Positions 26,372 through 35,644 of a stretch of DNA of 64,000 bases are shown here, one piece after another. Position 1 is the first letter of the stretch. Every line of letters starts with the position of its first letter. The notes below the pieces were generated by a model, which saw only the letters and a list, made by a program, of their open reading frames with translations, had not been told where the DNA came from and did not search any database. This DNA comes from Chungangia koreensis (GTDB taxonomy: Bacteria; Bacillota; Bacilli; Bacillales_A; Planococcaceae). The position numbers and the translations under genes are program-made. The stretch is from the NCBI RefSeq assembly GCF_042651785.1, contig NZ_JBHSEC010000022.1, positions 1 through 64,000 of the forward strand, given 5' to 3'.

Positions 26372-26860
26372 ATGATTAACCGTGTAGTATTAGTAGGCCG
26401 TCTAACAAAAGATCCAGAGCTGAAATATACACCGAATGGCATTGCGGTAGCCCGCTTTACACTTGCTGTGAACCGCACGTTTTCAAATCAGCAAGGAGAG
26501 CGCGAAGCTGACTTCATCAACTGTGTTGTTTGGCGTAAACAGGCGGAAAATACAGCAAACTTCCTTCGTAAAGGAAGTCTTGCAGGTGTTGAAGGCCGTA
26601 TTCAGACGAGCAGCTTTGATGGACAGGATGGCAAACGTGTCTTCATGACTGAAGTCGTGGCAGACAGTGTTCAATTCCTTGAACCGAAGAGTTCCTCTTC
26701 TTCCCAACAACGCCCGCAACAACAGCCGTATGGTGGGGAACAAGGCCAATCCTATTATCAGAACCAGCCAAACCAACAGAATTATACTCGTGTAGATGAG
26801 GATCCATTTGCGAGCAACAGTGGTCCGATTGAAGTATCGGATGACGATCTGCCGTTCTAA
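26372..26860 (+). CDS. ssb: single-stranded DNA-binding protein
   Basis: 162-aa SSB of the SsbA type. OB fold in residues 1-105 (MINRVVLVGRLTKDPELKY, FINCVVWRKQAENTANFLRKG), a Gln/Pro/Asn-rich linker, and the acidic C-terminal tip SDDDLPF that recruits partner proteins. AAGGGGAGG precedes the ATG. Its place between rpsF and rpsR matches the essential chromosomal copy. Confidence 0.97.
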   Translation: MINRVVLVGRLTKDPELKYTPNGIAVARFTLAVNRTFSNQQGEREADFINCVVWRKQAENTANFLRKGSLAGVEGRIQTSSFDGQDGKRVFMTEVVADSVQFLEPKSSSSSQQRPQQQPYGGEQGQSYYQNQPNQQNYTRVDEDPFASNSGPIEVSDDDLPF

Positions 26861-26900
26861 TCCCTGCACGTATCGCTAACAAAAGAAGGAGGGAACACAT

Positions 26901-27137
26901 ATGGCACCACGTCGTGGAGGTCGCAAACGCCGTAAAGTTTGTTATTTCACTTCTAACAACATCACACGCATCGACTATAAAGATGTAGATTTGTTGAAGA
27001 AATTCGTCTCTGAACGCGGTAAAATTTTGCCTCGTCGTGTAACTGGCACAAGCGCAAAATACCAACGTAAATTGACTGTAGCTATTAAGAGAGCACGTAT
27101 CATGGCTCTTCTTCCATTCTCTGCAGATGAAAGATAA
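26901..27137 (+). CDS. rpsR: 30S ribosomal protein S18
   Basis: 78-aa basic protein with GGRKRRKVCYFTSNN at the N-terminus and KYQRKLTVAIKRARIMALLPF at the C-terminus, characteristic of S18. The Cys before YF is the single N-terminal cysteine of a zinc-independent form. AGAAGGAGGG precedes the ATG. Last gene of the operon, followed by a terminator. Confidence 0.97.
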   Translation: MAPRRGGRKRRKVCYFTSNNITRIDYKDVDLLKKFVSERGKILPRRVTGTSAKYQRKLTVAIKRARIMALLPFSADER

Positions 27138-27147
27138 GATTTAAACT

Positions 27148-27178
27148 AAGGACCGGGAAACCGGTCCTTTTTGTTTTC
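27148..27178 (+). terminator. terminator after rpsR
   Basis: AAGGACCGG/CCGGTCCTT with a GAAA loop, followed by TTTGTTTTC. Confidence 0.9.
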
Positions 27179-27290
27179 TTTATAGGAGAAAGAAGAACAC
27201 AATCCAAATGTACTATCACCAAACCTATAAATACCGCATACACATAAGGAAAATCTGAAGTCATCCTTACCTTACAGTCATGTTCGTTTT

Positions 27291-27320
27291 TTGGTCACCC
27301 TCTACCAATCATGATACAAT
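27291..27320 (+). promoter_or_regulatory. likely promoter of yybS-gdpP-rplI-dnaC
   Basis: TTGGTC (27291-27296), 18-nt spacer, TACAAT (27315-27320), about 40 nt before the yybS ATG. The match is moderate. Confidence 0.5.
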
Positions 27321-27359
27321 AAATAGATGAACATATTGAACGAACAGAAGGATGGTTAA

Positions 27360-28298
27360 ATGAATAACGACCTGACAAGAAGACTGACACACGGGGCCAT
27401 GATGATCGCTTTGTTCACAATATTACTAGCGATTTCGATCTATGTTCCCTTATTAAACCTGATTACAGCCCTATTTGTTCCACTGCCGCTTGTTTGGTAC
27501 AGTGCGAAATATAATCGTTCGTCCTCTATATCCGTTGCAGCGGTCAGTATTGTGGTATCTTTTTTAATCGGCGGTCTTGCCGCATTGCCGTTCGCCCTCA
27601 TTCAGGCTCCTGCAGGGTTAGTGATGGGAGAGGCTATCCGTACGAAGAAAAGTAAATTATACATGCTGATGTCAACAGGATTGACACTGCTGATTACAAC
27701 CGTCCTTCAATACTTAGCATTGGTTAAGTTATTTGACGTTAATATAGTAGCAGAAGTCATGTCATCAGTAAGAAGTTCCATTCAAAGCTCTTTAGATATG
27801 ATGGATCGGTTTGGACAGTTGGACCGACAAACGGAACAAGCAGCGATGGATATGATGGCCTTATTTGAGGCTTCAGTACCAGCAATGGTCATTCTAACTG
27901 CATTCTTCAGTGCTTTCCTCTACATTCTTCTGTACACACCGATATTGAAAAGATTAGGGGTAAAAGTTCCAAAATTTGAGAGTTTCAAGGAAATGAAACT
28001 TCCAAAAAGTGTTTTGTGGTATTATTTACTCGTATTACTTGCAAGTTTTATCGATACAGAACCAGGGACTTTCTTGTTCATGGTCATTATAAATGCTCAC
28101 ATTATTTTAAGAATGCTGCTATTCCTTCAAGGGATTGCGTTTATCCATTTCGTGGTCCATGAACAGAAATGGCCAAAGTGGGTTACGATCATATCGACAA
28201 TATTGGCATTCCCGCTTCAGACATTCGTTGTCATGCTGGGGATTTTCGATTTAGGCTTTAACATTAGAAATTTTGTAAGCAACTCAACTAGAAAATAA
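27360..28298 (+). CDS. yybS: YybS family membrane protein (DUF2232)
   Basis: 312-aa protein with about eight hydrophobic helices, matching DUF2232/YybS, which precedes gdpP in Bacillales and has no firm function; a transporter or S-component-like role has been proposed for the fold. ATG start with AAGGATGG upstream. The gene ends 12 bp before gdpP, so co-expression is expected. Confidence 0.88.
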   Translation: MNNDLTRRLTHGAMMIALFTILLAISIYVPLLNLITALFVPLPLVWYSAKYNRSSSISVAAVSIVVSFLIGGLAALPFALIQAPAGLVMGEAIRTKKSKLYMLMSTGLTLLITTVLQYLALVKLFDVNIVAEVMSSVRSSIQSSLDMMDRFGQLDRQTEQAAMDMMALFEASVPAMVILTAFFSAFLYILLYTPILKRLGVKVPKFESFKEMKLPKSVLWYYLLVLLASFIDTEPGTFLFMVIINAHIILRMLLFLQGIAFIHFVVHEQKWPKWVTIISTILAFPLQTFVVMLGIFDLGFNIRNFVSNSTRK

Positions 28299-28310
28299 GG
28301 AGCGACGCGA

Positions 28311-30284
28311 ATGGCGGCTTTAAAAAATAGACCGATACGTATTCCGCTCATCCTTCTCTCCATTTTAGGGATGGCCGGGACTATATTAATTATTTGGTGG
28401 TCTTGGTCAATTGGCGTTGTTTTCGGCGTTGTCATGATAGCCGCCCTCTATTTAGCATGGGCTTTAGAAAAGCGATCTTTTGAAGAAACGGAAAAATATA
28501 TAGAAACACTTTCGTACCGCATGAAAAAAGTGGGGGAAGAGGCATTACTCGAAATGCCGATCGGGATTCTGCTTGTGAACGATGATTACACCATTGAGTG
28601 GGCAAATCCTTATATGACACAGACGCTTGAATACGACACACTGATTGGCGAGGAGTTATTCTCCCTTTCGGATGATTTCCATACCCTCATTAAAACAGAA
28701 GCTTTAAATGAGATGACAATCTCATTAGGTGAACGGAAGTATAAAGTCTTCTTAAAGATGGAAGAGAAGCTGCTCTATTTCTTCGACATTACCGAGCAGA
28801 TTGAAATGGAAAAACTGTATTATGCTGACCGTACTGTCATCGGTATTCTTCTTTTGGATAATTACGATGAATTGGGACAAGGAATGGATGACCAAACGAA
28901 GAGTTCATTAAACAGCCTAGTAACTTCTTTGATCAACAATTGGGCAGCCCAATATGGCATCTACGTTAAACGAATTTCATCCGATCGGTTTCTTGCTATT
29001 TTGAATGAATCCATTCTAAAGGAACTGGAAAAAAACAAGTTTTCCATTCTTGACGCTATTCGGGAAGTAACGGCGAAGCAAAATACGCTTCTTACACTTA
29101 GTATCGGAATTGGTGCAGAATCGGAATCACTCATAGAGCTTGGTGAACTTGCCCAATCCGGTTTGGATTTAGTACTTGGCAGGGGCGGCGACCAAGTGGC
29201 GATTAAACAGCCGAATGGAAAGGTGAAGTTTTACGGTGGTAAAACGAACCCGGTTGAGAAACGCACACGTGTCCGCGCAAGAGTCATTTCCCATGCGTTG
29301 CGTGATCTTATTAAGGAAAGCGACGCAGTGTTTGTTATGGGACACAAGCGGCCGGATATGGACGCCATAGGAGCAGCAATCGGTGTAAGAAGGATGGCAC
29401 AGACAAACGGGATCAATGGCTACATTGTCGTTGACTTCGATGAGTTGGATAATAGTGTCCTAAGGCTGATGGATGAGGTAAGACAAAAACCGGATTTATA
29501 TGACCGGTTTATATCTCCCGATGCTGCTATGGCTCTCATGACTGAGAAGTCTCTATTAGTAATTGTGGATACCCACAAACCGAGCCTCGTGATTGAGGAG
29601 CGGTTATTGGGTAAAGCAGAAAAGGTGGTAGTCATCGATCACCACCGAAGAGGAGAAGAATTCATTAATAATACGCTGCTTGTTTATATGGAGCCGTATG
29701 CATCCTCAACTTCTGAGCTTGTCACAGAATTACTCGAATATCAGCCGAAAAGCGAAAAGATCACCATGCTTGAGGCTACGACCATGCTTGCAGGAATTAT
29801 CGTTGATACAAAGAGCTTTACCTTACGAACAGGTGCCCGCACTTTCGAGGCTGCTTCTTACTTAAGAACAAATGGAGCAGACACAGTCCTTGTTCAGCGC
29901 TTGCTGAAAGAAGACATCGATACTTATATCGAGCGTTCCAAAATAGTACAGAGCGTCGAATTTTTCAGGGAAGGCATTGCAATTGCAAGGGGAAGCGATG
30001 ATACTATTTACAACCCGGTTCTTATTGCACAAACTGCTGATATCCTTCTTACTATGAAAGGCGTTTCAGCATCATTTGTAGTTGGCCTTAGGGATGATGG
30101 AACAGTCGGGATCAGCGCACGCTCTTTAGGAGATATTAACGTTCAAATCATTACAGAAAAGCTTGGCGGAGGCGGACATCTGACAAATGCAGCATGTCAG
30201 CTTCCTTTAGAAACAGTAGATGAGGCTGTAGAACAGTTAAAAGAAGCGATCGTAGAAACAATTGAGGGAGGAACTGAACAATGA
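28311..30284 (+). CDS. gdpP: cyclic-di-AMP phosphodiesterase GdpP
   Basis: 657-aa membrane enzyme that hydrolyses c-di-AMP to pApA. Two N-terminal helices (about residues 10-58), a PAS-like domain (EMPIGILLVNDDYTIEWANP), a degenerate GGDEF domain (LSIGIGAESESLIELG), then DHH (GHKRPDMDAIGAAIG and VIDHHRR) and DHHA1 (KLGGGGHLTNAACQ). All catalytic motifs look intact. It overlaps rplI by 4 bp. Confidence 0.95.
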   Translation: MAALKNRPIRIPLILLSILGMAGTILIIWWSWSIGVVFGVVMIAALYLAWALEKRSFEETEKYIETLSYRMKKVGEEALLEMPIGILLVNDDYTIEWANPYMTQTLEYDTLIGEELFSLSDDFHTLIKTEALNEMTISLGERKYKVFLKMEEKLLYFFDITEQIEMEKLYYADRTVIGILLLDNYDELGQGMDDQTKSSLNSLVTSLINNWAAQYGIYVKRISSDRFLAILNESILKELEKNKFSILDAIREVTAKQNTLLTLSIGIGAESESLIELGELAQSGLDLVLGRGGDQVAIKQPNGKVKFYGGKTNPVEKRTRVRARVISHALRDLIKESDAVFVMGHKRPDMDAIGAAIGVRRMAQTNGINGYIVVDFDELDNSVLRLMDEVRQKPDLYDRFISPDAAMALMTEKSLLVIVDTHKPSLVIEERLLGKAEKVVVIDHHRRGEEFINNTLLVYMEPYASSTSELVTELLEYQPKSEKITMLEATTMLAGIIVDTKSFTLRTGARTFEAASYLRTNGADTVLVQRLLKEDIDTYIERSKIVQSVEFFREGIAIARGSDDTIYNPVLIAQTADILLTMKGVSASFVVGLRDDGTVGISARSLGDINVQIITEKLGGGGHLTNAACQLPLETVDEAVEQLKEAIVETIEGGTEQ

Positions 30285-30730
30285 GAGTCATTTTCTTAAA
30301 AGATGTAAAAGGAAAAGGGAAAAAAGGCGAAATAAAAGAAGTGGCGGTAGGTTACGCACAAAATTTTCTACTAAAGAATAATCTTGCCGTTGAAGCAACT
30401 TCAGCAAATATCAGTGCTCTTGAAGGACAAAAGAAAAAACAACAGAAAGAGGCTGCAGAAGAGCTTTCAGATGCAAAAAAACTAAAAGAGCAGCTTGAAA
30501 AAATCACAGTTGAATTGAAAGCCAAGTCCGGAGAAGGCGGCAGATTATTCGGTTCAATTACAACAAAACAAATTTCAGAAGAGCTTCAAAAGGCTCATGG
30601 CATCAAAATAGACAAACGGAAGATGGAATTGCCGGATGCAATCCGTGCATTGGGCTATACGAATGTACCTGTAAAACTCCATTCTGAAGTAAGTGCTGTA
30701 TTGAAGGTCCATGTTTCAGAAGAAGCTTAA
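30281..30730 (+). CDS. rplI: 50S ribosomal protein L9
   Basis: 149-aa protein: N-terminal domain MRVIFLKDVKGKGKKGEIKEV with VGYAQNFLLKNNLA, a long connecting helix, and a C-terminal rRNA-binding domain ending LKVHVSEEA. ATGA overlap with the gdpP stop implies coupled translation; dnaC follows after 17 bp. Confidence 0.97.
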   Translation: MRVIFLKDVKGKGKKGEIKEVAVGYAQNFLLKNNLAVEATSANISALEGQKKKQQKEAAEELSDAKKLKEQLEKITVELKAKSGEGGRLFGSITTKQISEELQKAHGIKIDKRKMELPDAIRALGYTNVPVKLHSEVSAVLKVHVSEEA

Positions 30731-30747
30731 AGGGCAGGCGAGAAGAC

Positions 30748-32106
30748 ATGAGCGATCCAATGCTTGATAGAGTCCCTCCCCATAACTACGAAGCCGAACA
30801 GTCCGTACTTGGTGCAGTATTTTTAGAATCCCAAGCATTGATTACAGCATCGGAAATATTACAGCCCGAGGATTTTTATCGTCAGGCACACCAAAAAATA
30901 TTTCAGACGATGGTTCAGCTTAGTGAACTGGGAAGTCCTATTGACGTCGTCACTGTCACTGAAGAGCTCTCGGCTAAAAAAGAGCTGGAGGACGTTGGCG
31001 GCATTTCTTATTTGACTGAACTGGCCAATGCCGTCCCTACGGCAGCCAATGTTACACATTACGCTAAAATCGTTGAAGAGAAAGCCCTTCTTCGTAGACT
31101 GATCCGTGTGGCTACTTCGATTGTAGAAGACGGCTATACGAGGGAAGATGAAGTAGAAGCCCTCTTATCAGAAGCGGAACGCAAAATGATGGAAGTTGCC
31201 AACCGTAAAGGTTCGGGAGACTTTAGACATATTAAAGATGTATTAGTGGAAACCTATGATAATATCGAATTGCTTCATAGTAACAAGGGTGAAGTGACAG
31301 GTGTCCCAACAGGATTTAAAGATTTGGATAAGATGACTGCCGGTTTTCAGCGCAATGACCTGATTATTGTAGCTGCTCGTCCATCAGTAGGGAAGACGGC
31401 ATTTGCTCTAAACATTGCACAAAATGTAGCGACCAAAACGGAAGAAAACGTGGCCATTTTCAGTTTGGAGATGGGTGCTGAGCAGCTTGTCATGCGTTTG
31501 CTATGTGCGGAAGGCAATATCGATGCTCAAGTATTGCGGACAGGTAGTCTTGAAGCAGAAGACTGGCGTAAGCTGACAATGGCGATGGGTAGCTTATCCA
31601 ACGCCGGTATATTCATAGACGATACACCAGGGATCCGTATTAATGAAATCCGGGCGAAATGCCGGCGGTTGAAGCAAGAACACGGACTTGGCATGATTTT
31701 AATCGACTACCTTCAATTAATCCAAGGTAGCGGTAGTTCAAAAGACAATAGACAGCAGGAAGTTTCTGAAATTTCGAGGTCATTAAAAGCCCTTGCACGT
31801 GAGCTGCAAGTACCGGTTATTGCCCTTTCCCAGCTTTCCCGTGGCGTTGAACAGCGTCAGGATAAACGGCCGATGATGTCAGATATTCGGGAATCCGGAA
31901 GTATCGAGCAAGATGCCGATATTGTTGCCTTCCTTTACCGGGAAGATTATTATGACAAAGAAACTGAAAATCAGAATATGATCGAAATCATCATAGCTAA
32001 GCAACGGAATGGTCCAACAGGAACTGTAACGTTAGCATTTGTCAAAGAGTTTAATAAATTCGTAAATATTGATTGGAGTCAGCGGGGAATTCCCGTTCCA
32101 AGCTAA
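30748..32106 (+). CDS. dnaC: replicative DNA helicase DnaC (DnaB family)
   Basis: 452-aa hexameric helicase that unwinds DNA at the fork (named DnaC in B. subtilis, DnaB in E. coli). N-terminal primase-interacting domain (VPPHNYEAEQSVLGAVFLE), RecA-like domain with Walker A AARPSVGKTAFALN, Walker B MILIDYLQLIQG and the arginine-containing SQLSRGVEQRQDKRPMMSD. ATG start with AGGGCAGGCGAG upstream. Followed by a long terminator. Confidence 0.96.
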   Translation: MSDPMLDRVPPHNYEAEQSVLGAVFLESQALITASEILQPEDFYRQAHQKIFQTMVQLSELGSPIDVVTVTEELSAKKELEDVGGISYLTELANAVPTAANVTHYAKIVEEKALLRRLIRVATSIVEDGYTREDEVEALLSEAERKMMEVANRKGSGDFRHIKDVLVETYDNIELLHSNKGEVTGVPTGFKDLDKMTAGFQRNDLIIVAARPSVGKTAFALNIAQNVATKTEENVAIFSLEMGAEQLVMRLLCAEGNIDAQVLRTGSLEAEDWRKLTMAMGSLSNAGIFIDDTPGIRINEIRAKCRRLKQEHGLGMILIDYLQLIQGSGSSKDNRQQEVSEISRSLKALARELQVPVIALSQLSRGVEQRQDKRPMMSDIRESGSIEQDADIVAFLYREDYYDKETENQNMIEIIIAKQRNGPTGTVTLAFVKEFNKFVNIDWSQRGIPVPS

Positions 32107-32109
32107 ACA

Positions 32110-32160
32110 AACACGAACGATAAATGTTTTAATACATTTTTTCGTTCGTGTTTTTTCTTT
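32110..32160 (+). terminator. terminator after dnaC, with inverted CGAACG
   Basis: ACACGAACGA and TCGTTCGTGT arms with an inner AAATG/CATTT stem are followed by TTTTTCTTT, a strong terminator. The arms also carry the CGAAC core of PurR boxes, in front of the PurR-class gene purA. Confidence 0.85.
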
Positions 32161-32242
32161 GAATCAATTGACGATACTAAGGGTAATTGTTACAATGAGA
32201 CTGTTTGAAAAAGGACACGATCGTGTCTACGGAGGTGCAATG

Positions 32243-33532
32243 ATGCCATCAGTAGTTGTTGTAGGAACACAATGGGGCGATGAAGGTAAAGGAAAAATAA
32301 CGGACTTCTTATCCGAACACTCGGAAGTGATTGCTCGTTATCAAGGCGGAAATAACGCTGGACATACTATTATTTTTGGTGGGGAAACATATAAGCTTCA
32401 TTTGATTCCTTCAGGCATTTTTTATAAAGATAAGATTTCAGTCATTGGTAATGGGATGGTCGTCGATCCGAAGGCGCTTGTTTCAGAGTTGAAAGGTCTT
32501 CATGAACGTGGAGTCGAAACGGACAACCTCCGAATTTCTAACCGTGCACATGTCATTCTTCCTTATCATATTAAGCAAGATGAAGTGGAAGAAGCACGCC
32601 GGGGAAATAATAAAATTGGTACGACTTTAAAAGGGATTGGTCCGGCTTATATGGACAAGGCTGCACGTGTAGGAATCCGGATTGCCGATTTGTTGGATCG
32701 TGAAGTATTTGAAGAAAAACTGCGTAGGAATTTAGATGAGAAAAACAGGTTATTTGAGAAATTTTATGAAACAGCTGGTCTATATGCTGATGCAATTTTA
32801 GAAGAGTATTATGGCTATGGCCAGGAGATTGCAAAGTATGTGACGGATACTTCAAAAGTACTTAATGATGCCCTTGATGAAGGAAGACGAGTTTTGTTTG
32901 AAGGTGCTCAAGGAGTCATGCTTGATATAGACCAAGGAACGTATCCATTTGTCACTTCTTCCAATCCAGTAGCGGGAGGTGTGACGATCGGAGCGGGTGT
33001 TGGTCCCACAAAAATAAGTCATGTTGTAGGAGTCTGTAAAGCTTACACATCTCGAGTAGGCGATGGTCCGTTTCCTACAGAATTGTTTGATGAGGTGGGC
33101 CAACAAATTCGTGAAGTTGGTAAGGAATATGGTACAACTACAGGTCGCCCAAGACGAATCGGCTGGTTCGATAGTGTAGTTGTCAGACATGCACGTCGGG
33201 TAAGTGGATTAACCGATTTAACAGTGAACTCCATTGACGTTTTGACAGGGTTGAAAACGGTTAAGATCTGCACGGCTTATCGTTACAATGACGAACTCAT
33301 TACTGAATATCCGGCAAACTTGCGAATACTGGCTGATTGCGAACCCGTATACGAAGAATTGCCAGGCTGGGATGAAGACATCACGAGCTGCAGATCGTTA
33401 GATGAGCTTCCAGAAAATGCTCGGCATTATCTCGAGCGTATTTCACAGCTGACTGGTGTGCCGATTTCTATTTTCTCTGTGGGTCCAGATCGGAACCAAA
33501 CGAATATTATCACGAGTGTTTGGCGTTCTTAA
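32243..33532 (+). CDS. purA: adenylosuccinate synthetase
   Basis: 429-aa enzyme that converts IMP and aspartate to adenylosuccinate using GTP, the first step to AMP. GTQWGDEGKGKITD and the GGNNAGHTI loop are hallmarks, and GTTGRPRRIGWFD lies in the C-terminal part. The open frame extends back to 32069 and two ATGs are adjacent at 32240 and 32243; the second has the better 7-nt spacing from GGAGG and gives the family N-terminus MPSVVVVGTQW. A single-gene unit with terminators on both sides. Confidence 0.96.
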   Translation: MPSVVVVGTQWGDEGKGKITDFLSEHSEVIARYQGGNNAGHTIIFGGETYKLHLIPSGIFYKDKISVIGNGMVVDPKALVSELKGLHERGVETDNLRISNRAHVILPYHIKQDEVEEARRGNNKIGTTLKGIGPAYMDKAARVGIRIADLLDREVFEEKLRRNLDEKNRLFEKFYETAGLYADAILEEYYGYGQEIAKYVTDTSKVLNDALDEGRRVLFEGAQGVMLDIDQGTYPFVTSSNPVAGGVTIGAGVGPTKISHVVGVCKAYTSRVGDGPFPTELFDEVGQQIREVGKEYGTTTGRPRRIGWFDSVVVRHARRVSGLTDLTVNSIDVLTGLKTVKICTAYRYNDELITEYPANLRILADCEPVYEELPGWDEDITSCRSLDELPENARHYLERISQLTGVPISIFSVGPDRNQTNIITSVWRS

Positions 33533-33537
33533 ATACG

Positions 33538-33570
33538 AAAGAACCTGCATTTAGCAGGTTCTTTTTTCTT
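33538..33570 (+). terminator. terminator after purA
   Basis: AAAGAACCTGC/GCAGGTTCTTT followed by TTTCTTTTTTT. Confidence 0.9.
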
Positions 33571-33697
33571 TTTTTACAATGATGAATCTAATGATTTGCC
33601 ATTAGTAATAGTCACGTATTCTCTTGTCATAAACTGTTTAAGAAAATTACAACGTCTTGAGAAATATTGCAAATGTAACAAGAAAAATAGCGAAAGA

Positions 33698-33801
33698 TGT
33701 AAAAAGAGTGATATACGGACAATCTATATGGATATATTTCCCTATGTTTAGTATAATAGACCTATCAAATAGATAGTATTTGGTAGTTAATTGTATATAA
33801 T
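33698..33801 (+). promoter_or_regulatory. WalR-like box and candidate -10 elements before the M23 gene
   Basis: TGTAAA-AAGAG-TGATAT (33698-33714) matches the WalR consensus TGTWAH-N5-TGTWAH at 11 of 12 positions. TATAAT occurs at 33752-33757 and again at 33796-33801. The gap from 33571 to 33939 has no open frame of note. Confidence 0.5.
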
Positions 33802-33939
33802 GGAATGAATACTACAGTTTCTTTACATTTCCTGACCAATAGCCCAAGGAGAAAAAGCTTTATGGTACATTAGAGGAGCGTAAAAATTCTCCTTTGCTAA
33901 TGTAGTGCAAAGGATAAAAGTCTGGAAGGAGCTTTGATC

Positions 33940-35412
33940 ATGAATTTGAAAGAGAAAATTGGAACTTTGTCTGGTATTCAAAGTAAAACTCCAATACACC
34001 ACTCAAACATGATGAAAAAAGCCGCAGTGACAGGCTTGCTACTCTCAAGTCTTACATTCAACATCGGTTTTGCAAAAGAGACGAATAGCAACGGTCTTCA
34101 AAAGGTCTTTCACATATATAACAATGGTGTTTACATAGGAACAGTAGCAAATTCAGAATCTGTTAATGAACTCATTAACGATAAAATTGAAAAAGCAGAT
34201 TCCAAATATGATGAATTAGCTTTAAGTGTAGGATCTGGCTTATCACTTGTCCCTGAACAAGTTTTTCAATCTGAAACAAACGATTCAGCTACACTAAAAA
34301 AACTTGAAGATGTTTTGACGGTCCAAGCAAAAGCGTTTGCCTTAAATGTAAATGGTGAGGCCGCAGTATACGTCGAAGACATGGCGGCTTTTGATGAAGT
34401 ACTTCGCCAATTGAAGCTTCGCTATGTATCTGAAGAAGAATTGAACGAATACGAAGCTCGAAAGAACTCCGTAGATTCTTTACCACCTTTAGCTGAAGGT
34501 GAAACACGAATCGTGGGAATAGATTTAATAGAAAATGTTACAGGAATCACGAAAGAAATAGCTCCAGAAAATGTGTTATCTGTTGAAGAAGCTGTTCAGT
34601 ATTTGGTTAAAGGAACTCTTACAGAACAAAAGTATGTTGTTCAATCCGGGGATGTATTAAGTAAGATTGCTGCAGCGCATGATCTTTCTACAAGTGAACT
34701 TCTTAATCTAAATACTGACGTGACAGAAGAAACACTACTTCAGCCAGGAATGGAACTGAATGTTACGTTGCTTAAACCGCTGGTCCAGGTTTCAGTGCTA
34801 AAGGAACAGAGAGAGACGTTAGCAGTGAAACATGGTAACATCGTCGAGGAAAATGACTCTATGTATAAAGGCGATACCAAAGTTAAGCAAGAAGGAAAAG
34901 ATGGAAAGAAGGAAGTTACTTACCTTTTAAGGGAAAGCAATGGTGTTCAAGCAGGGAAATCGGTGCAGGATGAGAAAATCATCGTTGAGCCAGTTGAACA
35001 AATTATTGTCAAAGGTACAAAGGTCGTACCTTCCCGTGGTTCAGGAAGTTTTGTATGGCCTGCAGAAGGCGGCTATATTTCAAGTAAGATGGGTTATCGC
35101 TGGGGTTCGTACCATCGCGGGATTGATATCGCACGCCCAAGCGGATACAGTATCAAATCAGCGGATAATGGAGTCGTAACATTTTCTGGCAGGGATGGCA
35201 CATATGGCAATAAGGTTGTTATCAATCATAATAATGGATTGGAAACGACTTATGCTCACTTATCTTCGATTGACGTTTCCGTCGGAGAAACTGTACCTCA
35301 AGGAACAAAGATCGGAAAAATGGGGTCAACTGGACGTTCTACCGGAATTCACCTTCATTTTGAAGTTCGTAAGAATGGTAATCTCGTAAATCCTTTAGAT
35401 TATTTAAGATAA
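33940..35412 (+). CDS. secreted M23 peptidoglycan endopeptidase (LysM, G5)
   Basis: 490-aa exported cell-wall hydrolase. A hydrophobic export segment follows KKAAVTGLLL near residues 28-45; a LysM domain (YVVQSGDVLSKIAAAHDLST, about residues 233-277) binds glycan; a G5-like domain (about 285-360) follows; the C-terminal M23 domain has HRGIDIARP and HLHFEV, the zinc-binding His/Asp and HxH. Start: TTG at 33934 is too close to GGAAGGA; ATG at 33940 has 9-nt spacing. It lies directly before walR, and a WalR-like box precedes it, so control by WalRK is likely. Confidence 0.9.
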   Translation: MNLKEKIGTLSGIQSKTPIHHSNMMKKAAVTGLLLSSLTFNIGFAKETNSNGLQKVFHIYNNGVYIGTVANSESVNELINDKIEKADSKYDELALSVGSGLSLVPEQVFQSETNDSATLKKLEDVLTVQAKAFALNVNGEAAVYVEDMAAFDEVLRQLKLRYVSEEELNEYEARKNSVDSLPPLAEGETRIVGIDLIENVTGITKEIAPENVLSVEEAVQYLVKGTLTEQKYVVQSGDVLSKIAAAHDLSTSELLNLNTDVTEETLLQPGMELNVTLLKPLVQVSVLKEQRETLAVKHGNIVEENDSMYKGDTKVKQEGKDGKKEVTYLLRESNGVQAGKSVQDEKIIVEPVEQIIVKGTKVVPSRGSGSFVWPAEGGYISSKMGYRWGSYHRGIDIARPSGYSIKSADNGVVTFSGRDGTYGNKVVINHNNGLETTYAHLSSIDVSVGETVPQGTKIGKMGSTGRSTGIHLHFEVRKNGNLVNPLDYLR

Positions 35413-35416
35413 CATG

Positions 35417-35446
35417 AAAGACGATCCATTCCGGATCGTCTTTTTA
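35417..35446 (+). terminator. terminator after the M23 gene
   Basis: AAAGACGATCC/GGATCGTCTTT followed by TT, a short U-tract. Confidence 0.8.
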
Positions 35447-35644
35447 AATAGATTGAAGCAGCATTCGATACTTTATTCCTAAATACTCAGGAAATATAGG
35501 GAATAATGTCGAATTATTGCCCAGGAAATAATACGGTAATACTTGAAAACTAAATAGCAAATTATGAAAGATGCGAAGTTACGGAAACCATGGTAGAGTA
35601 AAGAAATAAGGTTCATAAACAAAAAGAAGGGACGAGTGAACCCA

